18,028 nucleotides of DNA from positions 1-18,028 of the forward strand of contig CAJFOL010000079.1 in NCBI GenBank assembly GCA_904397185.1. Reading direction: 5' to 3'. Of this stretch, positions 1-8,194 are shown one piece after another. This DNA comes from an uncultured Clostridia bacterium (GTDB lineage: Bacteria > Bacillota > Clostridia > Christensenellales > UBA1242). The notes below the pieces were generated by a model. It did not search any database and was not told the origin of the DNA. It worked only from the letters and a program-made list of their open reading frames with translations. Each line of letters opens with the position of its first letter. The stretch's first letter is position 1. A program made the position numbers and the translations under genes.

Positions 1-24
1 AAATAGGTTATATTTTATCAATCT

Positions 25-2046
25 TTAAACAACTCGTTTAAACATTTTTTCAAACTCATATTTCGTGATAACAAGGGCTATTGGTCTGCCATGCGGGCAA
101 AGCATTACGCCTTTTCGTACCTGCTCTAATATATAAGCACATTCGTCTTTGCTGATACTATCGCCTGCTTTGATCGCATGTTTACAAGCGGTCTGACAAA
201 GTTTGTTATGAATATAGTCGCTTGCTTTTTTATCCCAACTCATGCTCTCCTTAACAACTTCATCTACGAAATCGGCAAGTTCAATGCTGGTAAGCACATA
301 AGGCACACTCTTTATTGTGTAGTTATAGCCATCCTTTTCAATGACAAATCCGAGTTTTTGTAATTCGTCAAGAGCCAAATCAATCTGCTGTGACTCCTTG
401 GCACCAAGTGAAAAATTATATGGTGCAAGAAGGTCTTGGCTTGCAACATTTCCGCTATCTACCGATTTTACAAGTTTGTCAAAGAGAAGTCTCTCATGCC
501 CTGCGTGCTGGTCAATAAAGAAAACACTGTCATCATATTCAATGACAATATATGTTTTAAAAAGAGTACCTAGGATATTCATCTCATCCTTGACTGAAGC
601 CTTTAAAAACTTTTCTTCACTGAACTTTCCTTTGATATCCTCTGAAAATTTTGTACCAGATTGGTCAAAGAAAAATATGGTGTTGGAGTTTGACTTATAT
701 TGTGGTTTTACAGAGAGTTTTGATAGGTCGTCAATCTCCTTGTTGATTGTGTCGCCGTTTTCATCAATAACTACATCGTCATCTTTAACGTCTTCAACTT
801 CAATTTCAAACTCCTCGGGATTGATGAGTTTCTCGTTTCTGTCAAATAGATCAATAGAATAACTCTTCCCTTCACTCATTCTTGTTGTGTTTTCACTCTT
901 TACGTCTTCAGTCTGCCCCTTTGAGTTTGGATTGCTAGCATGGTTAGTTGCAAAATCTTCATTAACTGATTGGTCTAAATCGCTTTGACTTTTGCCATAG
1001 AATCCCCCAAAATTGTTATTTGTTTGACTCATAAAATCTTCGGCACTTAGGCTTGCTATTTGGTCAGTTGAAAGAAGTGCATTTTCGACCGCCCTTCGCA
1101 CTACTCCAAAAATTTTGTTAGGATTGTCAAATTTAACTTCTCTCTTTGACGGATGGACATTGACATCGACAGATGTTGGGTCAATGTTTAAAGATAGTAC
1201 ATAGACAGGAAATCTGCCCTTCATCAAAAAGCCTTCGTACACACTTTGAACGGCATTGGATATAATAAAGTTCTCAACCATTCGACCATTGACAAAAAGA
1301 GTTTGATAGGTCCTATTACTCTTTGATATCTTTGGTTTTGTGACAAAGCCTGTCACCGAAACTCCTTCGCTTTTATAGTCCACTTCAATTAGATTGTCGT
1401 AGACCTCTCTTCCATATATCGTATATATTATGTCACGCATACTACTAGATATAGTGTTATAAATTAATTTCCCATCAACATAATATGTGAATGAGATATC
1501 GCTATGTGAGAGCATAAAACGTTCTACCAAATGGGTTATTTCCGCCTCTTCTGTCTTTGGTCTACGTAGAAATTTTGCTCTAACAGGAGTATTAAAAAAT
1601 AGATTTGAGCAACTTATTGTAGTGCCATTTTCTCTTGCGACTTCTTTGACTTCATCAAATTTTCCTCCGCTTACCATTAAAGAATAGCCCACCGCACTAT
1701 CCTTTGTCTTTGATGAGAGTTTGATTTGAGTGACCGAAGAAATGCTCGCAAGTGCCTCACCACGGAAGCCTAGACTTTCAATATTGTCAAGGTCTTCTAC
1801 ATTTTTTATTTTGCTGGTAGCATGAGGAAGGAAGGCGACAGTCATATCGTCCTTTTCTATTCCACAGCCATCATCGGCGACTGTTATATTTTTTATACCA
1901 CCCTCTTCTATTTCAATCCTTATATTTTTGGCACCAGCATCGATTGAGTTTTCGACAAGTTCCTTTACAATAGATGCTGGCTTTTCTACAACTTCTCCTG
2001 CAGATATCCTATTATATACAAGTGGTGAGAGTACATTAATCTTCAT
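25..2046 (-). CDS. mutL: DNA mismatch repair protein MutL (endonuclease type)
   Basis: MutL couples mismatch recognition by MutS to strand incision and downstream repair. The 673-residue protein has the full GHKL ATPase: KELVENSIDAGA near residues 28-39, DDGCGI near 58-63, ATSKI near 76-80 and GFRGEALA at 93-100. A long acidic linker follows (about 335-465). The C-terminal dimerisation/endonuclease domain carries DQHAGHERLLFD at 512-523 and CPHGRP at 650-655, which mark a nicking MutL as expected in bacteria without MutH. In the metal motif DQHAx2Ex4E the last Glu is Asp, a conservative change. The start is the ATG at 2046, preceded by a very strong AAAGGAGG about 7 bases upstream. It overlaps the end of mutS by 11 bases, so the two are probably translationally coupled. 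It is the last gene visible in the miaB-mutS-mutL operon; only 24 bases follow the stop before the window edge. Confidence 0.97.
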   Translation of the reverse strand: MKINVLSPLVYNRISAGEVVEKPASIVKELVENSIDAGAKNIRIEIEEGGIKNITVADDGCGIEKDDMTVAFLPHATSKIKNVEDLDNIESLGFRGEALASISSVTQIKLSSKTKDSAVGYSLMVSGGKFDEVKEVARENGTTISCSNLFFNTPVRAKFLRRPKTEEAEITHLVERFMLSHSDISFTYYVDGKLIYNTISSSMRDIIYTIYGREVYDNLIEVDYKSEGVSVTGFVTKPKISKSNRTYQTLFVNGRMVENFIISNAVQSVYEGFLMKGRFPVYVLSLNIDPTSVDVNVHPSKREVKFDNPNKIFGVVRRAVENALLSTDQIASLSAEDFMSQTNNNFGGFYGKSQSDLDQSVNEDFATNHASNPNSKGQTEDVKSENTTRMSEGKSYSIDLFDRNEKLINPEEFEIEVEDVKDDDVVIDENGDTINKEIDDLSKLSVKPQYKSNSNTIFFFDQSGTKFSEDIKGKFSEEKFLKASVKDEMNILGTLFKTYIVIEYDDSVFFIDQHAGHERLLFDKLVKSVDSGNVASQDLLAPYNFSLGAKESQQIDLALDELQKLGFVIEKDGYNYTIKSVPYVLTSIELADFVDEVVKESMSWDKKASDYIHNKLCQTACKHAIKAGDSISKDECAYILEQVRKGVMLCPHGRPIALVITKYEFEKMFKRVV

Positions 2047-4651
2047 GGCTATCCTCCTTTGCTCTTGTCACGAGGTCATTGAGTAAGTCAAATGCATGCA
2101 TAGGCGACACCCTATTGATGTCAATATCCTTCAAAATCGACAAAATTGTAAGAGCCGTCTTGGTGTTGTCCTCAGCCCTCTCCTTATTCTCCTTGAAAAT
2201 ATCAAGGTCGAGTTTTTTATTGACCTTTTCAAGATTTTTAGATATCTCCTTTGCTCTGTCAAGTACCAGTTTTGGCACCCCTGCGAGTTTAGCAACCTCA
2301 ATACCAAAACTTCGACTTGCACCGCCTCTGACTATCTTTCGTAAAAATACCACGTCATCATCAAGTTCTTTGACTGATATTTTGTAGTTTTTAACTCCTG
2401 GAATTACCCCCTCAAGTTCGGTAAGTTCGTGATAGTGTGTCGCGAAAAGAGTCTTTGATTTAAAATTCTTTGAAAGATATTCAACCACCGACCAAGCAAT
2501 AGCAAGACCGTCAAACGTTGAGGTCCCTCGTCCTATTTCATCAAGCACAATAAGACTTTTATCAGTAGCATTTGCAAGAATATTTGCAACTTCGCTCATC
2601 TCAACCATAAAGGTACTTTGTCCAAATGCTAGATCATCGCTCGCTCCAACACGCGTGAATATCCTGTCTGTTATCGGAATTTGAGCCTCTTTTGCTGGCA
2701 CAAAACTTCCTATATGAGCGAGCAAGGTTATGATGGCGACCTGTCTCATGTAAGTACTTTTTCCAGCCATGTTTGGACCTGTGATAATCATAATCTTATT
2801 GTCACCATCATCAAGGAAAGTGTCGTTTACAACAAACTCCCCCTTATTCATAAACTGCTCAACAACTGGATGACGTCCGTCAATGATTTTAAGTTCCTTG
2901 ATATTTGAGTTTATTGTTGGTTTGACAAAATTATTTTTAACAGCGACCTCTGCAAGCGAAAGTATTACGTCTATCTTTGCCACAGCACGTGAAATATCTT
3001 GAAAGGTTTGCACATAACGAGATAAAATATTCTTTATTTCGCTATAAATATCACTCTCAAGTTGCTTTGCCTTCTCTTCAGAGCCGACAATTTTCTCCTC
3101 AATTTCTTTAAGGTCCTCGGTTATATAACGTTCGTTGTTGGCTATCGTCTGCTTTCTAACATAACGAAGAGGGACTTTATCAATTTGTGTTCTATTGACT
3201 TCTATATAATAACCAAACACCTTGTTTCTTGCAATTTTGAGGTTCTTTATACCAGTCTCTTCGCTTTCCTTCTTTTGAAGTTCCTCTATCCAAACTTTGC
3301 CTAGTGTTTTCGCATTTCTATACTCGTCAAGTTCCTTATTAAATCCCACTTTTATAAAGTTGCCCTCTTTCATATTGATAATCTCATTGTCGTCAGTGAT
3401 TGACTTGTCGATGAGTTCTACAACATTATTTACATCATGAAGACTTTCTCGGCACTCATTCAAGTACGGGTCATCAATTTGTGAGAGTTCCTGTTTTATC
3501 AGCGGAATTTGTTGCAAAGATACCTTAAGTGTCACGAGTTCATTAGGCATAATATTGCCATAGGCAATCCTACCACCATGACGTTCAATATCCTTGACTT
3601 TTTTTAGAAGTTCGCTTATTCTATCTCGGACTATAAGTTTTTTGACAAGTTGAGAGACTGCATTGAGTCGCATATTGATGGCCTTTGGGTCTTGAAGTGG
3701 CTCATCTACCATCTTTCGCATAAGTCTTGCACCCATTGGTGTTTTGGTCTTATCAAGTACCCATAAAATTGTGCCATATTTCTTTCTATCCCTGTTATTT
3801 TCAGAGATTTCCAAATTTCGTCTTGTGTTTAGGTCAATAGTCATAAAACTCTTGTTCTTGACAAGGCTTATCTTGTTTATATTTTGAAGTGTTCGCTTTT
3901 GAGTCTCGTTTATATACTCAAACAATGCTCCAGCACTGCAAATAATCGCATTCTTACCCTTTAAATCATAGACATTTTCGTAGTTCTCGCCAAATTGTTT
4001 GACAAGGTTGTCGTTTGCTCTTCCCTTGGAATAAGCCCATTCATAGTATGGTGTCAATTTGGTAATATTTCCTATCCTTACCTGAGGAAGATTGTTGTAA
4101 ATCTTCTCCGCTTCGCTGTTGCCTATAACTTCGGATGGCATAATTCGGGCGAGCAAGTTTGATAGTTCGCTCTCTAAATTTTCCTTAATCTCAACAACTT
4201 CAAAGACACCTGTCGAAATATCTACATAACTTGCTCCTATCACATTGCCATTCTTGTACACCGACAAAAGATAGTTGTTCCTTTGTGCCTCAAGCATACT
4301 TTCATCAACAATTGTGCCTGGTGTGATGACCTGTACAACATCTCGCTCAAGCATCTTTACACCCTTTTGTGGTGTTGTCAACTGTTCGCATATTGCAACT
4401 TTATGACCATTGGCAAGCAGTTTGGATATGTAAGTCTCGGCAGAATGATATGGCACTCCGCACATAGGTGCTCGCTCTTGTGTTCCGCATGATTTGCCTG
4501 TCAAAACAAGGTCAAGTTCGCTTGAAACAGTCAGTGCATCTTCATAAAACATTTCATAAAAATCACCCATTCTATAAAACAATATGCAATCTTTATATTT
4601 TTCTTTGATTTGCAAGTATTGTGCCATTGCTGGCGATAATTTTTCAATCAT
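2036..4651 (-). CDS. mutS: DNA mismatch repair ATPase MutS
   Basis: MutS is the mismatch-sensing clamp of the repair pathway and recruits MutL. With the start used here it has 871 residues, a normal MutS1 length. The mismatch-binding Phe-x-Glu motif is in GDFYEMF (F31, E33). The Walker A GPNMAGKS is at 625-632, followed by the Walker B/signature LDEIGRGTSTFDG and the FATHYHEL motif. The reading frame is open to 4681, but I place the start at the ATG at 4651: AAAAGGAG lies about 7 bases upstream, and the protein then begins MIEKLSPAMAQYL, as MutS proteins normally do. The ten extra residues of the longer form (MRKNCKRRKK) would lie inside the miaB end and look non-native. The start overlaps the miaB stop by 8 bases (ATGATTGA), and mutL starts inside the mutS end. 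It is in the same operon as miaB and mutL. Confidence 0.97.
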   Translation of the reverse strand: MIEKLSPAMAQYLQIKEKYKDCILFYRMGDFYEMFYEDALTVSSELDLVLTGKSCGTQERAPMCGVPYHSAETYISKLLANGHKVAICEQLTTPQKGVKMLERDVVQVITPGTIVDESMLEAQRNNYLLSVYKNGNVIGASYVDISTGVFEVVEIKENLESELSNLLARIMPSEVIGNSEAEKIYNNLPQVRIGNITKLTPYYEWAYSKGRANDNLVKQFGENYENVYDLKGKNAIICSAGALFEYINETQKRTLQNINKISLVKNKSFMTIDLNTRRNLEISENNRDRKKYGTILWVLDKTKTPMGARLMRKMVDEPLQDPKAINMRLNAVSQLVKKLIVRDRISELLKKVKDIERHGGRIAYGNIMPNELVTLKVSLQQIPLIKQELSQIDDPYLNECRESLHDVNNVVELIDKSITDDNEIINMKEGNFIKVGFNKELDEYRNAKTLGKVWIEELQKKESEETGIKNLKIARNKVFGYYIEVNRTQIDKVPLRYVRKQTIANNERYITEDLKEIEEKIVGSEEKAKQLESDIYSEIKNILSRYVQTFQDISRAVAKIDVILSLAEVAVKNNFVKPTINSNIKELKIIDGRHPVVEQFMNKGEFVVNDTFLDDGDNKIMIITGPNMAGKSTYMRQVAIITLLAHIGSFVPAKEAQIPITDRIFTRVGASDDLAFGQSTFMVEMSEVANILANATDKSLIVLDEIGRGTSTFDGLAIAWSVVEYLSKNFKSKTLFATHYHELTELEGVIPGVKNYKISVKELDDDVVFLRKIVRGGASRSFGIEVAKLAGVPKLVLDRAKEISKNLEKVNKKLDLDIFKENKERAEDNTKTALTILSILKDIDINRVSPMHAFDLLNDLVTRAKEDSHED

Positions 4652-5783
4652 CTTCTTTCTCCTTTTGCAATTTTTTCTCAAGTGCTAAAAGTTTGTTTAC
4701 CCTTTTCCTCTTAACTTCAAGTGGAATTTGCACTTCCATATGTTCGGCAACTGTGCCTTCACGTGGTGAAAACATAAATGCAAAAATACTGTCATATTTC
4801 ACCCTTTCAACAAGGCTCAATGTGTCATTAAACTCATCTTCGGTCTCACTTGGAAAACCTACAATAAAATCGGATGTTATCCTTGCATTTGGAATCTTTG
4901 CACGTATCTTGTCAATTATTTCAAGGTATTTTTCTCGTGTGTACTTTCTGTTCATAAGTTTGAGTATTCTATTGTTGCCACTTTGGGCTGGAAGATGGAT
5001 AAACTTCTCTATTTTGTCTTCTTCAGCAATAGCATCTATGACGTCATCAGTCAAATCTTTTGGGTGTGACGTCATAAAAGAAAGTGTGAAATCCCCTTCA
5101 AGGCGACAGATATCTCTAAGAAGAGAGGCAAAACTCACCTGTGGAGACAGGTCTTTTCCATAAGAATTGACGTTCTGACCTAGCAATGTTATCTTTTTGT
5201 ATTTGCCTTCAGCAATAATATCCTTTATCTCCTTTAAGATATTCTCCTCTTTTCTTGATTTCTCCCTGCCCTTTACGTATGGTACTATGCAATAGGTGCA
5301 GAAGTTATTACAACCTTGCATGATATTGACCCAAGCATTGTCCCCGCTCGTCCTTTTGTATGGCAACACCTCGTCAATTTCGCCCTCTTGCATGATTTCA
5401 AGTTGACGTCCTTTCTTGACCGCTTCAATATAATATCCTAGTTTTGGCATATTAAAGGTGCCAATCACTATATCGACAAATGGGAATGTTGCCATGAGTT
5501 TTTGTGCCGTTTGCTCTTTCTGTGTCATACAACCGCAGACGGCAATGATTAGGTCCTTATTCTTCTTTTTTAGTCTCTTCAAATTGCCTACATTACCAAA
5601 AACTCTATCCTCTGCTCCTTCTCTTATTGCACAGGTATTAAAGACAATTATATCCGCATCTTCCCTTCTGTCAGTAGGCTGATAGCCTAGATTTTCTAGT
5701 ATTCCAGCGAGTTTCTCTGACTCGTGTACATTCATCTGACAACCATATGTAACTATATGATATTTCACTTTTGTATTCTCCAT
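4644..5783 (-). CDS. miaB: tRNA-2-methylthio-N6-dimethylallyladenosine synthase MiaB, lacking the TRAM domain
   Basis: MiaB is a radical SAM methylthiotransferase that converts i6A37 to ms2i6A37 in tRNAs reading UNN codons. The N-terminal UPF0004 domain supplies three Cys ligands (C15 in TYGCQMN, C51 in FNTCAIREG, C85 in CGCMTQ). The radical SAM cluster motif CxxxCxxC is C158, C162, C165 (QGCNNFCTYCIVPY). The radical SAM barrel runs to FMFSPREGT, then a short helix and KEKEDD end the protein at 379 residues. Typical MiaB proteins have about 430-480 residues and end in a roughly 60-residue TRAM RNA-binding domain, which is absent here; mutS begins straight away. The ATG at 5783 has no ribosome binding site. 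A GTG at 5768 (codon 6, residues VKYHIVTYGC) has GGAG 9 bases upstream and could be the real start. It is first gene of the operon with mutS and mutL. Confidence 0.93.
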   Translation of the reverse strand: MENTKVKYHIVTYGCQMNVHESEKLAGILENLGYQPTDRREDADIIVFNTCAIREGAEDRVFGNVGNLKRLKKKNKDLIIAVCGCMTQKEQTAQKLMATFPFVDIVIGTFNMPKLGYYIEAVKKGRQLEIMQEGEIDEVLPYKRTSGDNAWVNIMQGCNNFCTYCIVPYVKGREKSRKEENILKEIKDIIAEGKYKKITLLGQNVNSYGKDLSPQVSFASLLRDICRLEGDFTLSFMTSHPKDLTDDVIDAIAEEDKIEKFIHLPAQSGNNRILKLMNRKYTREKYLEIIDKIRAKIPNARITSDFIVGFPSETEDEFNDTLSLVERVKYDSIFAFMFSPREGTVAEHMEVQIPLEVKRKRVNKLLALEKKLQKEKEDD

Positions 5784-5795
5784 TTAATAATTATT

Positions 5796-5825
5796 TTGAC
5801 ATATACATTAATTATACAATATATT
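5796..5825 (+). promoter_or_regulatory. Candidate promoter of the class A PBP gene
   Basis: A perfect TTGACA at 5796-5801 is followed after 18 bases by TATATT (5820-5825). An alternative is an extended -10 at 5851-5859 (TGGTATAAA) without a good -35. Either would give a short AT-rich leader before the ATG at 5897. Which one is used cannot be decided from sequence. Confidence 0.5.
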
Positions 5826-5839
5826 TTCTAAATTTTCAA
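5811..5839 (-). promoter_or_regulatory. Sigma-A-type promoter of the miaB-mutS-mutL operon
   Basis: Read on the minus strand, TTGAAA (5839-5834) and a perfect TATAAT (5816-5811) are separated by 17 bases. Transcription would start near 5804, leaving a leader of about 20 bases before the miaB ATG. The element overlaps the rightward promoter of the PBP gene, so the two transcripts may compete. Confidence 0.7.
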
Positions 5840-5896
5840 ACAAAAAATTATGGTATAAAGCAAATAATTTTTTACTTTTAACACATAATAACCCTA

Positions 5897-8122
5897 ATGA
5901 AAAAATTTATAAAGGTCTTTTTGATAATATTATTTATTTGTATTCTCGCCTGTTTGATAGGTGTTGCCTTTTATATTTCGTCTATCTATGTTAGTGCAAG
6001 AGCAATGCCACTAAATAAGGAGGCTCTCTCCTCTCCTTATATTTCCTTGCAAGTATTCGACAGTGAAAATAGACCTATCAAGGAGGACAATGAAATAAAC
6101 AAGGCGGTCGTCAATATTTCAAATATAAGTGACAGCACCAAAAATGCTTTCATTTCTATTGAGGATAAGTCTTTTTACAATCATCACGGAGTCAATTACA
6201 AGCGAATTTTCAAGGCAATGATTAACAACCTAAAAGCAAGGAGTCTTAAAGAAGGTGCTTCGACTATAACTCAGCAACTTGTGAAAAACACACAACTGAC
6301 TAGCGAAAAAACGTTTGAGCGGAAAATTAAGGAGATAGCACTTGCTCAAAGGCTTGAGAAAAACTATACAAAAGATGAGATACTAGAACTTTATCTCAAC
6401 GTAATATATTTTGGTAATAACTGCTACGGAATTGAAAATGCATCAAACTATTATTTTTCAAAAGATGCTAAGTACCTATCACTCGAAGAGTCTGCCATGC
6501 TGGCTGGGCTTATCAAATCGCCTGCGAAGTACTCACCTATTAAAAACTATGACAATGCACTTTCAAGACGTAACTTGGTTTTAAAAGAGATGTATCAAGA
6601 TAAGTGCATAAGTGCAAGTGAGTATAATCTTGCTAAAAATAGCCCGATAAATCTCAATATCAACAATCAGCCTAAGAATAAGTTAAATTCTTATAGTCAG
6701 GCATCCATTGACGAAGCCGAAGAGGTGCTTGGTATTCCAGCAAGGCAGATTGCTCTTAAAGGATACAAAATTTATACATACCAAAACTCCGAAAAACAAG
6801 AAGCACTTGACGAGGCACTAAAAAAGCAAAATATTTCAAGTGATTATGCCGGCATTGTAATTGATAACGAAGGACACAGCATAGTTGCATATAACGGAAA
6901 TAGTATTTTTAAAATCTTAGATGCAAAACGTCAGCCTGGCTCATGCATTAAGCCTATACTTGTGTATGGACCCGCTCTCAATGAGGATATAATCTATCCT
7001 TGCTCGCAACTGCTTGATGAAAAAACCACTATTTCAGATTATACACCAAAAAATGTGGGCGGTGTCTATCGTGGCTATGTCAGTGCAAGAGATGCATTAT
7101 CAAAATCTATCAATATTCCTGCTGTGAAGGTCCTTTCATATGTCGGAATTGACAAGGCAAAAGCATATGCAGAGCATATGGGCATTGAGTTCGATGCAAA
7201 AGATGATAGTTATACCCTCGCTCTTGGTGGCATGACTTATGGTGTCAATATAAAAGACCTTGCAGGTGCTTACTCATCTTTTGCAAACAATGGCAGTTAT
7301 TCAAAGCCAAGATTTATTTCCTTTATCACCGACAAAAACAACAAACTCATTTACATAAACAAACCGAAGACCGAACAGGTTATGAGAGAGGATAGTGCCT
7401 ATCTTCTTACTGATATGTTAAGAACGTGTGCCAAAACGGGTACCGCCAAAAAATTAGCATCACTTGGGATTGATATAGCCTCGAAGACTGGTACTGTGGG
7501 CAAGAAAAATTCCAAACAAAATTTGGATGCTTGGAATGTTTCATACACCAAAGACCAAACCTGTGCTGTCTGGCTTGGAAATCTCGATAACTCGCCTATT
7601 GACTATGCTGGCGGAAATCAACCGACTGAAATTGTGAAAAATTATTTCTCGCTAGTTTCCGATATCTCTACTTTTGACAGACCATCCTCTATTGTCGAGC
7701 GAGATATTGATGAGACAGAACTCAATGAAAACCACAGAATTATGCTTGCTAACGTCTATATGCCTGAAAGATATAAACATAAGGAATTGTTCTCAAGTTT
7801 AAATTTGCCTAGTGACATCTCTGAAAAATTCACCAAAATTGATGATGTAAATTTTGCAAGCAAGGTGGAAAATGATAGTGCTGTTATCACCTTTGATGCG
7901 AAAAATTATTTAACCTACGTATTTAAAGAAAACGGCAAGACTTTAACTTCAATTTCAGGCAAAAATGGTGAGCAAAAAGTCTATCTGAGCATGAGCGGAA
8001 GTAAACTTAACGTTGTGGTTGAATACTTCTACACACTTGATCCGACACTAAAGAGTTACAAACAAATCAACTTAATCAAAACAAAAAACACATATAAGTC
8101 TAATGACAAGTGGTTTATGTAA
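5897..8122 (+). CDS. Class A (bifunctional) penicillin-binding protein
   Basis: This protein polymerises glycan strands from lipid II and cross-links the peptides, on the outer face of the cytoplasmic membrane. A single N-terminal membrane anchor lies at about residues 5-30. The GT51 glycosyltransferase follows, with EDKSFYNHHG from E89 (catalytic Glu) and GASTITQQ from G120, then the RKIKEIALAQRLE helix region. The transpeptidase domain has SxxK as S349-C-I-K352, SxN as S404-I-N406 and KTGT from K530, all intact. About 120 residues of mostly beta-type sequence follow the catalytic domain. The 741 residues fit the PBP1A/PonA range. The ATG at 5897 has no visible ribosome binding site, unlike most genes here, but the membrane anchor needs this start. 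The gene opposes its neighbours and sits where many Firmicutes carry rny. It could be named ponA or pbpF-like; I do not assign a symbol. Confidence 0.93.
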   Translation: MKKFIKVFLIILFICILACLIGVAFYISSIYVSARAMPLNKEALSSPYISLQVFDSENRPIKEDNEINKAVVNISNISDSTKNAFISIEDKSFYNHHGVNYKRIFKAMINNLKARSLKEGASTITQQLVKNTQLTSEKTFERKIKEIALAQRLEKNYTKDEILELYLNVIYFGNNCYGIENASNYYFSKDAKYLSLEESAMLAGLIKSPAKYSPIKNYDNALSRRNLVLKEMYQDKCISASEYNLAKNSPINLNINNQPKNKLNSYSQASIDEAEEVLGIPARQIALKGYKIYTYQNSEKQEALDEALKKQNISSDYAGIVIDNEGHSIVAYNGNSIFKILDAKRQPGSCIKPILVYGPALNEDIIYPCSQLLDEKTTISDYTPKNVGGVYRGYVSARDALSKSINIPAVKVLSYVGIDKAKAYAEHMGIEFDAKDDSYTLALGGMTYGVNIKDLAGAYSSFANNGSYSKPRFISFITDKNNKLIYINKPKTEQVMREDSAYLLTDMLRTCAKTGTAKKLASLGIDIASKTGTVGKKNSKQNLDAWNVSYTKDQTCAVWLGNLDNSPIDYAGGNQPTEIVKNYFSLVSDISTFDRPSSIVERDIDETELNENHRIMLANVYMPERYKHKELFSSLNLPSDISEKFTKIDDVNFASKVENDSAVITFDAKNYLTYVFKENGKTLTSISGKNGEQKVYLSMSGSKLNVVVEYFYTLDPTLKSYKQINLIKTKNTYKSNDKWFM

Positions 8123-8153
8123 AAAAGCCTCTATCGTACTAGAGGCTTTTTTT
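8121..8153. terminator. Bidirectional intrinsic terminator between the PBP gene and recA
   Basis: A perfect 7-base stem GCCTCTA (8127-8133) / TAGAGGC (8140-8146) with a 6-base loop is flanked by an A-run on the left and seven T on the right. It therefore works as a rho-independent terminator in both directions. It lies immediately after the PBP stop codon and about 40 bases past the recA stop. Confidence 0.92.
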
Positions 8154-8194
8154 GATCTTCCGCTTTGATATAATCTTCTAAAATTGTATTGTTG

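Noticed and set aside
341..862. Plus-strand open frame of about 170 codons
   Set aside because: It lies wholly antisense to mutL, has a Ser-rich shadow composition, no ribosome binding site and no recognisable motif.
4621..5163. Plus-strand open frame of about 180 codons across the miaB/mutS junction
   Set aside because: Antisense to the conserved miaB and mutS reading frames; composition is that of a shadow frame.
7430..7460. A second KTGT-like sequence (CAKTGTAKKL) in the PBP as the active-site motif
   Set aside because: It corresponds to the GTA segment that normally precedes the true KTG; the functional motif is SKTGTVG from K530.
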